Source: Arctopsyche grandis
Lineage: Eukaryota > Arthropoda > Insecta > Trichoptera > Hydropsychidae
Assembly (NCBI RefSeq): GCF_051622035.1
Contig: NC_135355.1
Span: forward strand, 26,955,486 to 27,019,485
Direction: 5' to 3'
DNA: 64,000 nt
Under the pieces are notes generated by a model. That model saw only the letters and a program-made list of their open reading frames with translations, was not told the origin of the DNA and ran no database searches. This document shows positions 24,533-34,174 of the stretch, one piece after another. Made by a program: the position numbers and the translations under genes. How positions within the stretch are numbered: position 1 is the stretch's first letter; each line of letters begins with the position of its first letter.

Positions 24533-25728
24533 ACAGATCTGGAACGGAGCGTGGAGCAGGAGCGCGGAACAGTGAAGCATCGAGTTTTTGCGCGGAGCAG
24601 GAGCGGAGCCGGAGCACGGAAATTTATAGTGCTCCACTGCTCCGATATTTTGTTTTTATTAGAATTTCATTCAGAATTTAAAAATTAAATGAATGCGTTT
24701 TTTTATTTGTTTTTCGATTAATGATAAATTCAATATTTGATAATTTATTATCCTGGAATCATTTGACATGTGGCGCTTCATTTAGTTTATTTATGTTATT
24801 TGTATTTAATATGTACATATGTATTTTTACAATTTAATATTTTCTTTTATATACTCTTTTCACTTATTGTTGTTTTATACAAAGGGATGAGTACACTTTC
24901 TTTTTTATTATTTTTGCATCGTGAACAATTATATTTTTGATTATTTTATCTATTCTTGCTACTATGGTAGTTTGAGACAACCTTGTACGCACCGTGTATG
25001 TAGTATAGTTTTACTATTTGTATTTAATATGTATCAATGTATGTATTTTCATGATATTTTATTTTATTTTACAGACCCTAACGTGCCTTCCTAGACAATT
25101 AATTACAAACTTTGCAGCATTTTTATTACATAAAGTGTTTCAAGAGGCTGAAGAGCACGAAATTAACAATTAATTAATTAATTAGTTAATCCATAGAGAC
25201 ATCTATGGATTTAGACTTGTACATCATTTTTTACATAAATCAAATTCAGATAATTATGACAGCGGGTAGGATGATGTTTGCCAATTTGATGGAGGAACCG
25301 TTTCAAGTTTCAACAATGAAGTCAGATAAATTGGCAAACTCTGATAAGAAACGATCGACATGGAGTCACAAATATCCAAGTCTGACCAGCAGTATTAAAG
25401 ATTAGCACGGGATTGAACCCGGTAACCTCTCGGTGCTCAACATAAGCGCAACCACCCAGCCAGACTGCTGGCTAAATATTAAATATTTTAATAATAAATA
25501 AATTGTGTATAAATAAGCTTTCATAATTTTTTATCACATATGTACATATGTATGCATGTATGTATATATGTATACGTATATAAATAAAATTAATAAATTA
25601 AATAAATAAAGATGAAATTAACTATATTCGTATGTATATATAAAATTTATAAATTAAATAGTTAAAGCTGGGGTGGACCTCGAGCGGAGCTGGAGCGGAT
25701 CAACTCAAAAAAGTGGTTGCTCCAGATA
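24533..25728 (+). mobile_element. hAT-like element with GGAGC-rich subterminal repeats
   Basis: Both ends are crowded with GGAGC/GCTCC motifs (GGAACGGAGCGTGGAGCAGG at left; GAGCGGAGCTGGAGCGGATC and GTTGCTCCAGAT at right). The terminal segments ATCTGGAACGGAGC and ATCTGGAGCAACC (inverse of the right end) resemble each other. AGTAATCA precedes the left end and AGTAATGA follows the right end, one mismatch in eight. There is no transposase frame. It hosts the SINE at 25079-25479. Confidence 0.55.
25079..25479 (-). mobile_element. tRNA-derived SINE (minus orientation), inside the hAT-like element
   Basis: The inverted head has a B box (GGGTTCAATCCC in reverse of GGGATTGAACCC). The body includes GTTTGCCAATTTGATGGAGG and GATAAGAAACGATCGACATG. 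The degraded tail is CCTAACGTGCCTTCCTAGAC. Confidence 0.7.
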
Positions 25729-25734
25729 GTAATG

Positions 25735-26340
25735 AAATAATCCATATCGAAACGCAATCGATAAAAAAGTTCATTAAAATGTTCGTTATTGTTCACGATT
25801 GTTTGCATTAGTGCCGAAGTCGACATATTGAACATCCGAAACGTCAATAATGTCTAAAAAAAAAATTAAACGAGCGCGTTAAATTCGCATTAACTGTGTC
25901 GGCTTTACCGTGATTTAACGAGTTTACATGGCGGTAACGTGATCCGGCGCCATTAAACAAAACGGACGCATATTTCGTACGAAATAAAATCGTTCGGATA
26001 TATACGAAATGCAGATAAAAACCTACCCTTCCCACGGACGCGAAACCCACCCTTCGACACCCAATGTGTGGGAGTTTGTACCCCGCCGGGTGCGTAAAAA
26101 CAAATAACGCGTAATTAAACTGGCTAATGGCCGAATATCGGGTATCAGAGTCGATAGTTAAACGCGCGTAAATCTTGCATAAATTCAAAAATGTTGATTG
26201 GGAAAGTCCGATTAAAATTTTACTCGCTGATAAAAAAATCACAATGCCATGATTTTACGCCGATGTAGAAATTTCTGTGATTGAAAATTATAATTGAACT
26301 TTTAACGGCACACGTCGGAAATACATATGTATGAATGTAC
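25735..26340. other. Unique CpG-containing block, no gene recognised
   Basis: Positions 25850-26240 are free of repeats, richer in CpG than the surroundings and open for 132 codons on the minus strand. The translation shows no recognisable domain, no compositional signature of a conserved protein, and no splice partner. It could be a conserved noncoding element. Confidence 0.35.
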
Positions 26341-26345
26341 ATATA

Positions 26346-26715
26346 ACCAGGAACATCTCAGCTCAGTAGTTAGTGTATAATGCTTTCAACTGAGTGGTCA
26401 TGGACTCATTTCTTGGCCCGGTGTTGCTGGCCAGACCTTGGATATATGTATATATATATATATGTGGCTCCAGGTTGATCGTTTCCTATCAGAATTTGCC
26501 AATTAATCTGATTTCAATGCTGAAATGGTTCCACCAAATTGGTAACCTATTTCTGTTTCTCGCAAATTTGAGTAACTAGCATCTTGGATTTATTGATTAT
26601 TATGCTAAAAAATATGCTACCCACTTAGATACTTTGTAAAAATGTATGTATTTCTCGCAATAATTTGCTTTATATATATCTAATTTGTCCATAAAGGTCT
26701 CTATGATAATGTTTA
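26346..26715 (+). mobile_element. Degraded SINE with internal (TA)n
   Basis: The head is CTCAGTAGTTAGTGTATAAT, then GTTGCTGGCCAGACCTTGGA, an inserted TATATG run, GGTTGATCGTTTCCTATCAG and TTCCACCAAATTGGTAACCT. The end carries AAGGTCTCTATGATAATG. The B box is lost. Confidence 0.6.
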
Positions 26716-26758
26716 AAATTATAATATTATGAGCGAGATCCACTGTGGGTGGGTGAAC

Positions 26759-27080
26759 AATAGAGACCCCGGATTAGGCTATCAGGACTCAGTAAATGTC
26801 CGAACAAAGGATAGGCTGGAGTTCTCACAGAAACAATGGACTCACCACATTGTTCTGTGAGATTATTGTCTAAGCACGCCTTTACGTGTTTAGGCAATAG
26901 ACTCATTAATGCATCGGGGAAACTGTGCTGTGCAACTTTATAAGGAGGTACACACGGTAGATCAGATTATTCTGGAATGAAAAGTGGTTCTGTGTAGACT
27001 TCTGAAATAGTTGAATAAATGCTGTGAAGTAACTTTGGCCTTTCATTTGGATCCTGAACCCACCCCTACGCAAAAATATT
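26759..27080 (+). mobile_element. Possible solo LTR (unrelated family)
   Basis: A block with LTR-like order: TGTGGGTGGGTGAAC start, a TTTATAAGG TATA-like motif at about 26938, an AATAAA at about 27013, and an end near AACCCACCCCTACGCA. I could not find a clean 4-6-bp TSD, so this is tentative. Confidence 0.3.
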
Positions 27081-27399
27081 ATAAATATAATAGATACTCG
27101 TAGTTAATCGAACTTTTATTTATTTTGAGAGAAAATTTACCTTTAATTGCATCCACAAGACGCTCACGGCTATAAGACGTGCATGGAGATGCACCATCAA
27201 CTTTTGTAGATAAAGTTCGTCCTTGTGTCCTGATCTGTACGGGTCCTTAGATTAAATTTATCAAATTTCGCAGTTAGCCGTCGTACATAATTGTGAAATT
27301 ATCGAACGGCAATAGGTTTTTGCGTACGTCGTACTCCTACCTACAGTTATTAGTTATACATGTATATTTTATCGCACCGTAAATATTTGATTTATGCGC

Positions 27400-27600
27400 G
27401 TAATTAATGCGAAAATTTGCGACCGTTTATTGCGTTGCTATCGAATATTATATTGTTAAAATTAGCTAAACGCTATTTTGGCAAAAGTCGATTGTTATTT
27501 GCGATTTGATTAATCGATCGCGCGCGATCGCAGATTATCACGACGTTGATTAATCGACGAACTCGCATAAATTCGCCGTCAATTAACTATCTTTTCTGTA
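27400..27600. promoter_or_regulatory. Candidate cis-regulatory block with paired TGATTAAT sites
   Basis: Two identical TGATTAATCGA octamer-type sites lie at 27507-27514 and 27547-27554. TGATTAAT is the established Hox-Extradenticle (PBX) heterodimer core. Between them is the 16-bp palindrome CGATCGCGCGCGATCG (27515-27530). Additional TAATTA/ATTAAT motifs flank. The sequence is unique and transposon-free. Enhancer function is inference. Confidence 0.3.
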
Positions 27601-28470
27601 GGGTTGGGGGGAGGGGTCAGGAGGGGCGCAACACACTTTGAGAATGCCTGCCCGGTCTGAAAGCTAAAATTTATAGTCCGCACTTCCGCCAACCGGTCGC
27701 AGAGACTATATTAATAGGCTTTTTTGGAAGCGTGTCACAACGATATTGTTTGCGATTTTTAAGAAATATACGTATGTATGTATTATATGCATATACAAAA
27801 TATTATATCACGTGAAATTTGATCCACCCTCGAACCTTAAGAAAAACGAGTTGGGGTATTTTTCCCTTAATAAATATATAAAACTCATGCCCAAGTCGAG
27901 TATAATTAATTAGTAAACTTTTGTTATAGCTCTACCCTCACCCTTTTCCCTAGCATTCCTACAATTTCTCGGTGAATAAGCTGAAAAGCCGCAGAGCGTG
28001 AATTATTAAAAATATGAAAACCAATTAAGGCTAATATAAATCATCACTTAAAATATTACAAGTCAAAAAACACTAATGTATTATTAATTAAATATATAAA
28101 TATGCAGTGGAGAATTCTTCGATTTATTTCATACCTTTTTTTCTTTTTCTCTTTAAAAAAAATATTTTCACCGTGGTAACATAATGGGTTTTATTCCAAG
28201 GTGACACCTATGGCCAACTTTGTACATATGCACTACATATACATATATGTTTATAAATTTATAATATTGTGGGATTTAGTTTTCAAACCTAGAAGATAAC
28301 AGGTATGAAAATATTAGGTTAGCAAGCATGAGTTTAAGTTGTCATCTGGTACATGTAACGTGGCGTACGACAGTTCGTTGTGGCGCTTCGTGAAATAAAC
28401 AATGTTGTAAACCACCCAACGAGTCTAATTTTTTTTAAACCGCCTATGTCTCCTGACAGCCATATCCTGC
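27601..28470. other. Noncoding DNA, no gene recognised
   Basis: A GC-rich patch at 27601-27720 is followed by AT-rich sequence with no coding or element signal. Confidence 0.4.
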
Positions 28471-28502
28471 AATAATATATATAAAAACGGACTGTCGCTA
28501 AA

Positions 28503-28593
28503 TATATTTGTATATTTGTATATTTGTATATTTGTATATTTGTATATTTGTATATTTGTATATTTGTATATTTGTATATTTGTATATTTGTAT
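28503..28593. repeat. TTGTATAT 8-mer tandem array (Helitron A)
   Basis: About eleven perfect copies of the 8-bp unit TTGTATAT in phase. The same array occurs in element B. Confidence 0.95.
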
Positions 28594-28629
28594 GTGACGG
28601 ACGATCAACCGTCAACCAGTATGGGGAAC

Positions 28630-29140
28630 AAAATTTTTTTTTTTTCATTTTTTTCATATTTTTCATATTTTTCATATTTTTCAGTTTTTTCATATTTTTC
28701 AGTTTTTTTCAGGTTTTTTCAGTTTTTTTAATTTTTTTCATAATTTTCATTTTTTTCATAATTTTCATTTTTTTCATTTTTTCAGTTTTTTAATTTTTTT
28801 CATTTTTTCAGTTTTTTAATTTTTTTCATTTTTTCAGTTTTTTAATTTTTTTCATTTTTTCAGTTTTTTCATATTTTTCATATTTTTCATATTTTTCAGT
28901 TTTTTCATATTTTTCAGTTTTTTTCAGGTTTTTTCAGTTTTTTTAATTTTTTTCATAATTTTCATTTTTTTCATTTTTTCAGTTTTTTAATTTTTTTAAT
29001 TTTTTCAGTTTTTTCATTTTTTTCATTTTTTCAGTTTTTTCATTTTTTTCATTTTTTCAGTTTTTTCATTTTTTTCATTTTTTTCATTTTTTCAGTTTTT
29101 TCATTTTTTTCATTTTTTCAGTTTTTTCATTTTTTTCATT
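28630..29140. repeat. Pyrimidine-rich TTTTTTCAT/TTTTTTCAG array (Helitron A)
   Basis: Irregular tandem repeats of T(4-7)CA(T/G/A). The strand asymmetry is extreme: almost no G and few C on the plus strand over 510 bp. Confidence 0.95.
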
Positions 29141-29942
29141 GCCGGGGGCGCTGGCGGCGCCGAAGGCGTCAGCGGCGCTGGGGGCGAAGCCCCCGGGGTG
29201 CCGAAGGCATCGGGGCGCTGGGGGCGTCGGCGGCGCTGGGGGCGAAGCCCCGGGATGCCGAAGGCATCGGGGACGCTGGGGGCGAAGCCCCCGGGGTGCC
29301 GAAGGCATCGGGGGGGCTGGGGGCGCCGGAGGCGTCGGCGGCGCTGGGGGCGAAGCCCCCGGGGTGCCGAAGGCATCGGGGGGGCTGGGGGCGACGGGAT
29401 GCCGAAGGCATCGGGGACGCTGGGGGCGAAGCCCCCGGGGTGCCGAAGGCATCGGGGGGGCTTGGGGCGCCGGAGGCGTCGGCGGCGCTGGGGGCGAAGC
29501 CCCCGGGGTGCCGAAGGCATCGGGGGGGCTTGGGGCGCCGGAGGCGTCGGCGGCGCTGGGGGCGAAGCCCCCGGGGTGCCGAAGGTATCGGGGGTGCTGG
29601 GGGCGCCGGAGGCGTCGGCGGCGCTGGGGGCGAAGCCCCCGGGGTGCCGAAGGCATCGGGGGTGCTGGGGGCGCCGGAGGCGTCGTCGGCGCTGGGGGCG
29701 AAGCCCCCGGGGTGCCGAAGGCGTCGGGGGCGCCGGAGGCGTCGGCGGCGCTGGGGGCGAAGCCCCCGGGGTGCCGAAGGCATCGGGGGTGCTGGGGGCG
29801 CCGGAGGCGTCGGCGGCGCTGGGGGCGAAGCCCCCGGGGTGCCGAAGGCGTCGGGGGCGCCGGAGGCGTCGGCGGCGCTGGGGCCGAAGGCCCCGGAGCG
29901 ACGGAGGCATCGGGGGCAAAGGCGTCAGGAGGTCGGCGATGC
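29141..29942. repeat. GC-rich minisatellite, ~68-bp unit with internal hairpins (Helitron A)
   Basis: The unit consists of GGGGGCGAAGCCCCC (perfect 6-bp-stem hairpin), GGGGTGCCGAAGGCATC, a G-rich GGGGGTGCT, GGGGGCGCCGGAGGCGTC and GGCGGCGCT. The period is 66-68 bp between 29500 and 29702. Several units are shortened or fused. CpG density is very high in an otherwise AT-rich region. All six frames are largely stop-free, giving Pro/Arg/Ala/Gly-rich translations that I regard as non-genic. Confidence 0.9.
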
Positions 29943-30123
29943 ACAAAACGTAGTTCGTAATTCGTAATCACTTCGTAATTCGTGCATCAATTTCTTTCCG
30001 AAACCAGTCGATTCAATATCTTTAACTTTATTTTTATTCGAGTTTCAATTCCTTTTCGAAACCACCCGTTGAAATCAACGGGTCCAACACTAGTACTATA
30101 TATAAAAACGGACTGTCGCTAAA

Positions 30124-30230
30124 TATATTTGTATATTTGTATATTTGTATATTTGTATATTTGTATATTTGTATATTTGTATATTTGTATATTTGTATAT
30201 TTGTATATTTGTATATTTGTATATTTGTAT
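30124..30230. repeat. TTGTATAT 8-mer tandem array (Helitron B)
   Basis: About thirteen perfect units, two more than in element A. Confidence 0.95.
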
Positions 30231-30267
30231 GTGACGGACGATCAACCGTCAACCAGTATGGGGAACA

Positions 30268-30687
30268 ATTTTTTTTTTTTTTTCATATTTTTCAGTTTTT
30301 TAATTTTTTTCATTTTTTCAGTTTTTTCATTTTTTTCATTTTTTCAGTTTTTTCATTTTTTTCATTTTTTTCATTTTTTCAGTTTTTTCATTTTTTTCAT
30401 TTTTTCAGTTTTTTCATTTTTTTCATTTTTTCAGTTTTTTCATTTTTTTCATTTTTTTCATTTTTTCAGTTTTTTCATTTTTTTCATTTTTTCAGTTTTT
30501 TCATTTTTTTCATTTTTTTCATTTTTTCAGTTTTTTCATTTTTTTCATTTTTTCAGTTTTTTCATTTTTTTCATTTTTTCAGTTTTTTCATTTTTTTCAT
30601 TTTTTTCATTTTTTCAGTTTTTTCATTTTTTTCATTTTTTCAGTTTTTCATTTTTTTCATTTTTTTCATTTTTTCAGTTTTTTCATT
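30268..30687. repeat. Pyrimidine-rich TTTTTTCAT/G array (Helitron B)
   Basis: More regular than in element A, with a repeating CATTTTTTTCATTTTTTCAG higher-order pattern. Confidence 0.95.
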
Positions 30688-31148
30688 GCCGGGGGCGCTG
30701 GCGGCGCTGGGGGCGAAGCCCCCGGGGTGCCAAAGGCATCGGGGCGCTGGGGGCGCCGGAGGCGTCGGCGGCGCTGGGGGCGAAGCCCACGGGATGCCGA
30801 AGGCATCGGGGACGCTGGGGGCGAAGCCCCCGGGGTGCCGAAGGCATCGGGGGGGCTGGGGGCGACGGGATGCCGAAGGCATCGGGGACGCTGGGGGCGA
30901 AGCCCCCGGGGTGCCGAAGGCATCGGGGGGGCTGGGGGCGCCGGAGGCGTCGGCGGCGCTGGGGGCGAAGCCCCCGGGGTGCCGAAGGCATCGGGGGTGC
31001 TGGGGGCGCCGGAGGCGTCGGCGGCGCTGGGGGCGAAGCCCCCGGGGTGCCGAAGGCGTCGGGGGCGCCGGAGGCGTCGGCGGCGCTGGGGCCGAAGGCC
31101 CCGGAGCGACGGAGGCATCGGGGGCAAAGGCGTCAGGAGGTCGGCGAT
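30688..31148. repeat. GC-rich ~68-bp minisatellite (Helitron B)
   Basis: Same unit as in A but fewer repeats (about 460 bp against 800 bp), including GGGGGCGAAGCCCCC hairpins and the distal GGGGCCGAAGGCCCCGGAGC variant at the 3' edge in both copies. Confidence 0.9.
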
Positions 31149-31354
31149 GCACAAAACGTAGTTCGTAATTCGTAATCACTTCGTAATTCGTGCATCAATT
31201 TCTTTCCGAAACCAGTCGATTCAATATCTTTAACTTTATTTTTATTCGAGTTTCAATTCCTTTTCGAAACCACCCGTTGAAATCAACGGGTCCAACACTA
31301 GTCTTATTATAAATTTGAAATTAAATTCAAATAATGGTAAAATAAAAATGGGTG

Positions 31355-31545
31355 TAGATGGCCAATATGGTAGAAACTGTTTCAACAATGAAATCATATA
31401 AATTCACAAACTCTGATATGAAACGATCGATCTAAAGTCACATTTGTATATCCAAGGTCTGGCCAGCAACACTTGATCAGGGCTCAAACCTATGACTCCA
31501 AAATTGTTAGCATTATACATACACTAACAACCACCGACCCATGTT
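31355..31545 (-). mobile_element. SINE fragment (minus orientation)
   Basis: Inverted body motifs (ACTGTTTCAACAATGAAATC, GATATGAAACGATCGATC, AAGGTCTGGCCAGCAACAC) and a degraded head are visible. The tail is absent. Confidence 0.6.
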
Positions 31546-31779
31546 GCTATTTTCTCTACCTGTATATGCGAAAAATCCATTAAAAGAACCTCAACATTTT
31601 TCGTACGCATTATTTGACATATCGTAAATACATAGTAATGTGTAGATTCGTCACATTTGTCTAACATTTTACCGCAAGCAGAAAAAGAACACATTTTTAC
31701 ACGTTTATTTGAAACATCAAGTCAATTTTTATTTTTCGGTTTCATTTGGATCAATTACCCAGTGGCAATATCTAATTTA

Positions 31780-32240
31780 GGTTTTTGAGTATCATTAACT
31801 GTCTGGTACATTTGATGGTCTGAGCCTTTTTAATCTGAAGCCATCGATCTGCACGCTTAGTAGGTCGATCGCTAGCCTATTCGGATGTTTAATTAACCCT
31901 TCCATGTACTGTGAGGTTCTTTTGGCGATTTCCAAATCAACGGTTTCCATTTTTTAGGTCCTTTTACTATTTATTTCTTCGTTTTCACCATGGGGCGTTT
32001 ACCAGCATTCTTAGAACTTTGGACTGGAATCGTTCTAAGATGTCAATGTTCGAGATTGATGCAGTACCCCATATTTGTAGTCCATATGGGCTTCAGTTCT
32101 GGCTTGTATGTATATGAGTAGTTTGTTGTCCATTGACAATTTTGAGCAGGCATCAATTAGCAAGTATAATTTTCGTACTTGGATTCCGAGCTGTTTACGT
32201 TTTTTCCAAATATATTTTACACCACTTGTTAACTATTTAG
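31780..32240 (-). pseudogene. Jockey-type non-LTR retrotransposon relic (ORF2 C-terminal part)
   Basis: On the minus strand, frame-shifted pieces read like the C-terminal end of Jockey ORF2: MDNKLLIYIQARTEAHMDYK then YGVLHQSRT (cf. LxYKAxxKPIWTYGIQLWGTA), and SQYMEGLIKHPNRLAIDLLS followed by RLKRLRPSNV (cf. HPNxLAVNLLD...RRLKRxxPxDL). There are several stops and frameshifts and no catalytic block, so it is long dead. Clade assignment rests on motif memory. Confidence 0.6.
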
Positions 32241-33500
32241 CAATTTTACAATTTCCCAATAGGCTCACCCACAGGAAAATATGAGAAATTCCATTTCCTT
32301 TCAACCTTGATATTTCTTTTTACCAAAAACTAAATTTTTCATAAAATAATTAGAAGAACGTATTTTGGCTAAGAAGATACACATATACAAACACTATCTT
32401 ACAAATGGTAGTGCTATTTTAAATGAACAACATTATTTTATCAAAATAAAATCCCACGATACATCTTCAATGGCTACTTAACGTTGCAAATTCACTCCCG
32501 CACGAGCTCTACTACGCTTTGGAACATTTCAACTGGACGTGAGCGTTCACTTTTTTTCGGATGCAGTGCAATTTCGTTGAAATTTCAGAGAATCGTCGCC
32601 GTTTTACATTCAATTTTTAAAGCAAACTACGAGTGGTTTTCTGTGTACGTGCTGGGGTGATTTCGCACGGTCCAATAAACTCAAGAGGGACAACTCCTCC
32701 ATACAGCTGTGGAGCAGAGCAGAGATGTCTGTAACGTGATTGACCACGTACAGACGAACGGACCGAGAGGGGAAGGAGGGGGAGGGTGGCCAACGTTTAC
32801 GAGGGGTGTCTCCGATGAATCCCTTCAGTCCCGCAGTTGAAGGTAATAAAGGGAATAGGCACTCGACTGACTCGATTGCTTTTTTCTTATCTCGCGCGCA
32901 AGTACGAGTGTGTCTGTCGAGCTGGAGGGGTCGTTACACTCCTTTGTTCCCCGAGGGCGCCGGATTAACCGACCCACCCGGATAACCGATACACTGTATT
33001 TTATTCCTTTGCATATTTTAGAGGACTGGGGGGGGGGGTCGTGCACCTCGCGTAAAGCTTGTTGAGTGTCCTCCGACTAGGTGATAATTCGAGCAACGAA
33101 CGTCCCTTCACAGCTCGGTGTGTTTATGACTGTAATAATTGCGTTCGTTAAGAATCTCTCGGCGGTTTTGGTCTTAATGAAAACGTTTGCGAAGAGTGGA
33201 TGTTCGAGAAAAACAACGCCGCACTCCAGTCGAGATAACCCTGTTAATTTCAACGTGTAAGCTGCTCTTTTCAATTTACGCTTTCGTTCATTTAGTTTCT
33301 ATAAAGCTGAACGCTTACCCTTCTTTTCTACGAGGGTGAATTTAGCGCCGCTCTAGAGTTGCCACCCTTTTGAAAGTGCAAAATATAAGAAAAACTTCCA
33401 ATCAGCTTGCTCTTACTAAGATTAGAAATCAACAACTTAGAATCATAGTCGTATCGTCGAATACTTTTTCTATCATCATCATCAAAGTGTTATATACACA
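32241..33500. other. Noncoding DNA, no gene recognised
   Basis: GC content rises at 32500-33260. Frames of 65-81 codons occur on both strands without domains. A G10 run lies near 33030. Confidence 0.4.
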
Positions 33501-33510
33501 TGTATGTATT

Positions 33511-33729
33511 GGGTCAACGTGACGAGCCGGAATGTTAAATTACCGAAAACGCAAATATCGGAAGGCAAAGATCGAAAATCGAAAGATCTTAAGTCGAAAG
33601 ATAAAAAAAGGGTGCATGGTAAACGGTACATACAACGGGAACAAGAGGAACAGGCTTTCGATTTTCGATCTTTGCCTTCCGATATTTGCGTTTTCGGTAA
33701 TTTAACATTCCGGCTCGTCACGGAGACCG
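33511..33729. mobile_element. MULE-like palindromic MITE, copy 1 (219 bp, perfect 9-bp TSD)
   Basis: Long terminal inverted repeats (GTGACGAGCCGGAATGTTAA...; right end the exact inverse with GGAGACCG) span about 75 bp per side and cover ACCGAAAACGCAAATATCGG and AAGGCAAAGATCGAAAATCG. It is flanked by GTATGTATT on both sides (33502-33510, 33730-33738). The nine-base TSD and long TIRs are typical of Mutator-like elements. Confidence 0.85.
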
Positions 33730-33747
33730 GTATGTATTATCCACAGC

Positions 33748-33985
33748 GTAGTGCACTGGTAGAGCTAATGCATACCAAACGATAGGTCATAGTTCAAGTC
33801 CCGGTCAAATACGCTGCTGGCGAGTTCTTGAGGTTATTAAAAAAAAACACAGATTGACCGTCTCCTGTTATGATTTTACAATTTTTCTAGATTAATTATT
33901 GAGACGGGTCCAATGAATCGGAATCTTCCACCTCAGTTCCTCGCAAATTCTAGTATTGATTGGTCATAGATGTCTCCGACGCTTT
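33748..33985 (+). mobile_element. Divergent tRNA-derived SINE relative
   Basis: A tRNA-like A box (TAGTGCACTGGTAGAGC) and B box (AGTTCAAGTCCC) are followed by a body only loosely similar to the main SINE (GAGACGGGTCCAATGAATCG, CAGTTCCTCGCAAATTCTAG). The downstream block TTGATTGGTCATAGATGTCT is duplicated (33955 and 34051), about 96 bp apart. Confidence 0.5.
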
Positions 33986-34174
33986 ACAATTAAAGATTGC
34001 AAACTTTCCGACGTATTTTTCGAGCTTTCCGACGTAACTTATTAAAAAAAATTGATTGGTCATAGATGTCTCCGACGCTTTACAATTAAAGATTGCGAAC
34101 TTTGAAACAATGTCATTAAATGACGTGAAACAACCCTTCAATTGCACTAAGGTTACTTTTACATAGTGCCGCAT

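Larger units (their letters stand above)
28474..30093 (+). mobile_element. Helitron-like element A (upstream member of a tandem pair)
   Basis: The 5' end is TATATATAAAAACGGACTGT (expected TC start degraded to AA). The 3' end has a CCCGTTGA-AA-TCAACGGG hairpin, an 8-nt spacer and CTAG at 30090-30093, followed by T. It is nonautonomous: no Rep/helicase coding. Internal order: TTGTATAT array (28503-28593), unique GTGACGGACGATCAACCGTC linker, pyrimidine array (28630-29140), GC-rich minisatellite (29141-29942), and a conserved tail with GTTCGTAATTCGTAATCACT. Open frames of up to about 295 codons here are products of the stop-free repeats, not genes. Confidence 0.85.
30095..31301 (+). mobile_element. 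Helitron-like element B (downstream member of the tandem pair)
   Basis: Starts one base (T30094) after element A ends, at ACTATATATAAAAACGGACT. It ends with the same CCCGTTGA-AA-TCAACGGG hairpin and CTAG (31298-31301) before T. Internal order is identical to A with different array lengths: TTGTATAT 30124-30230, pyrimidine array 30268-30687, GC minisatellite 30688-31148. The conserved tail from AGGTCGGCGATGCACAAAAC to CTAG appears identical in both copies. Confidence 0.85.

Noticed and set aside
25844-26242. 132-codon minus-strand frame
   Set aside because: No domain or splice partner; region better described as unique CpG-containing noncoding DNA.
28503-30230. CRISPR-like or other array interpretation of the regular repeats
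   Set aside because: No spacers; these are simple tandem 8-mers and minisatellites in a eukaryotic transposon.
29084-31179. Pro/Arg- and Gly/Arg-rich frames of 144-348 codons
   Set aside because: They arise in several phases from the same stop-free minisatellite inside a Helitron; no domain, start context or frame conservation between copies.
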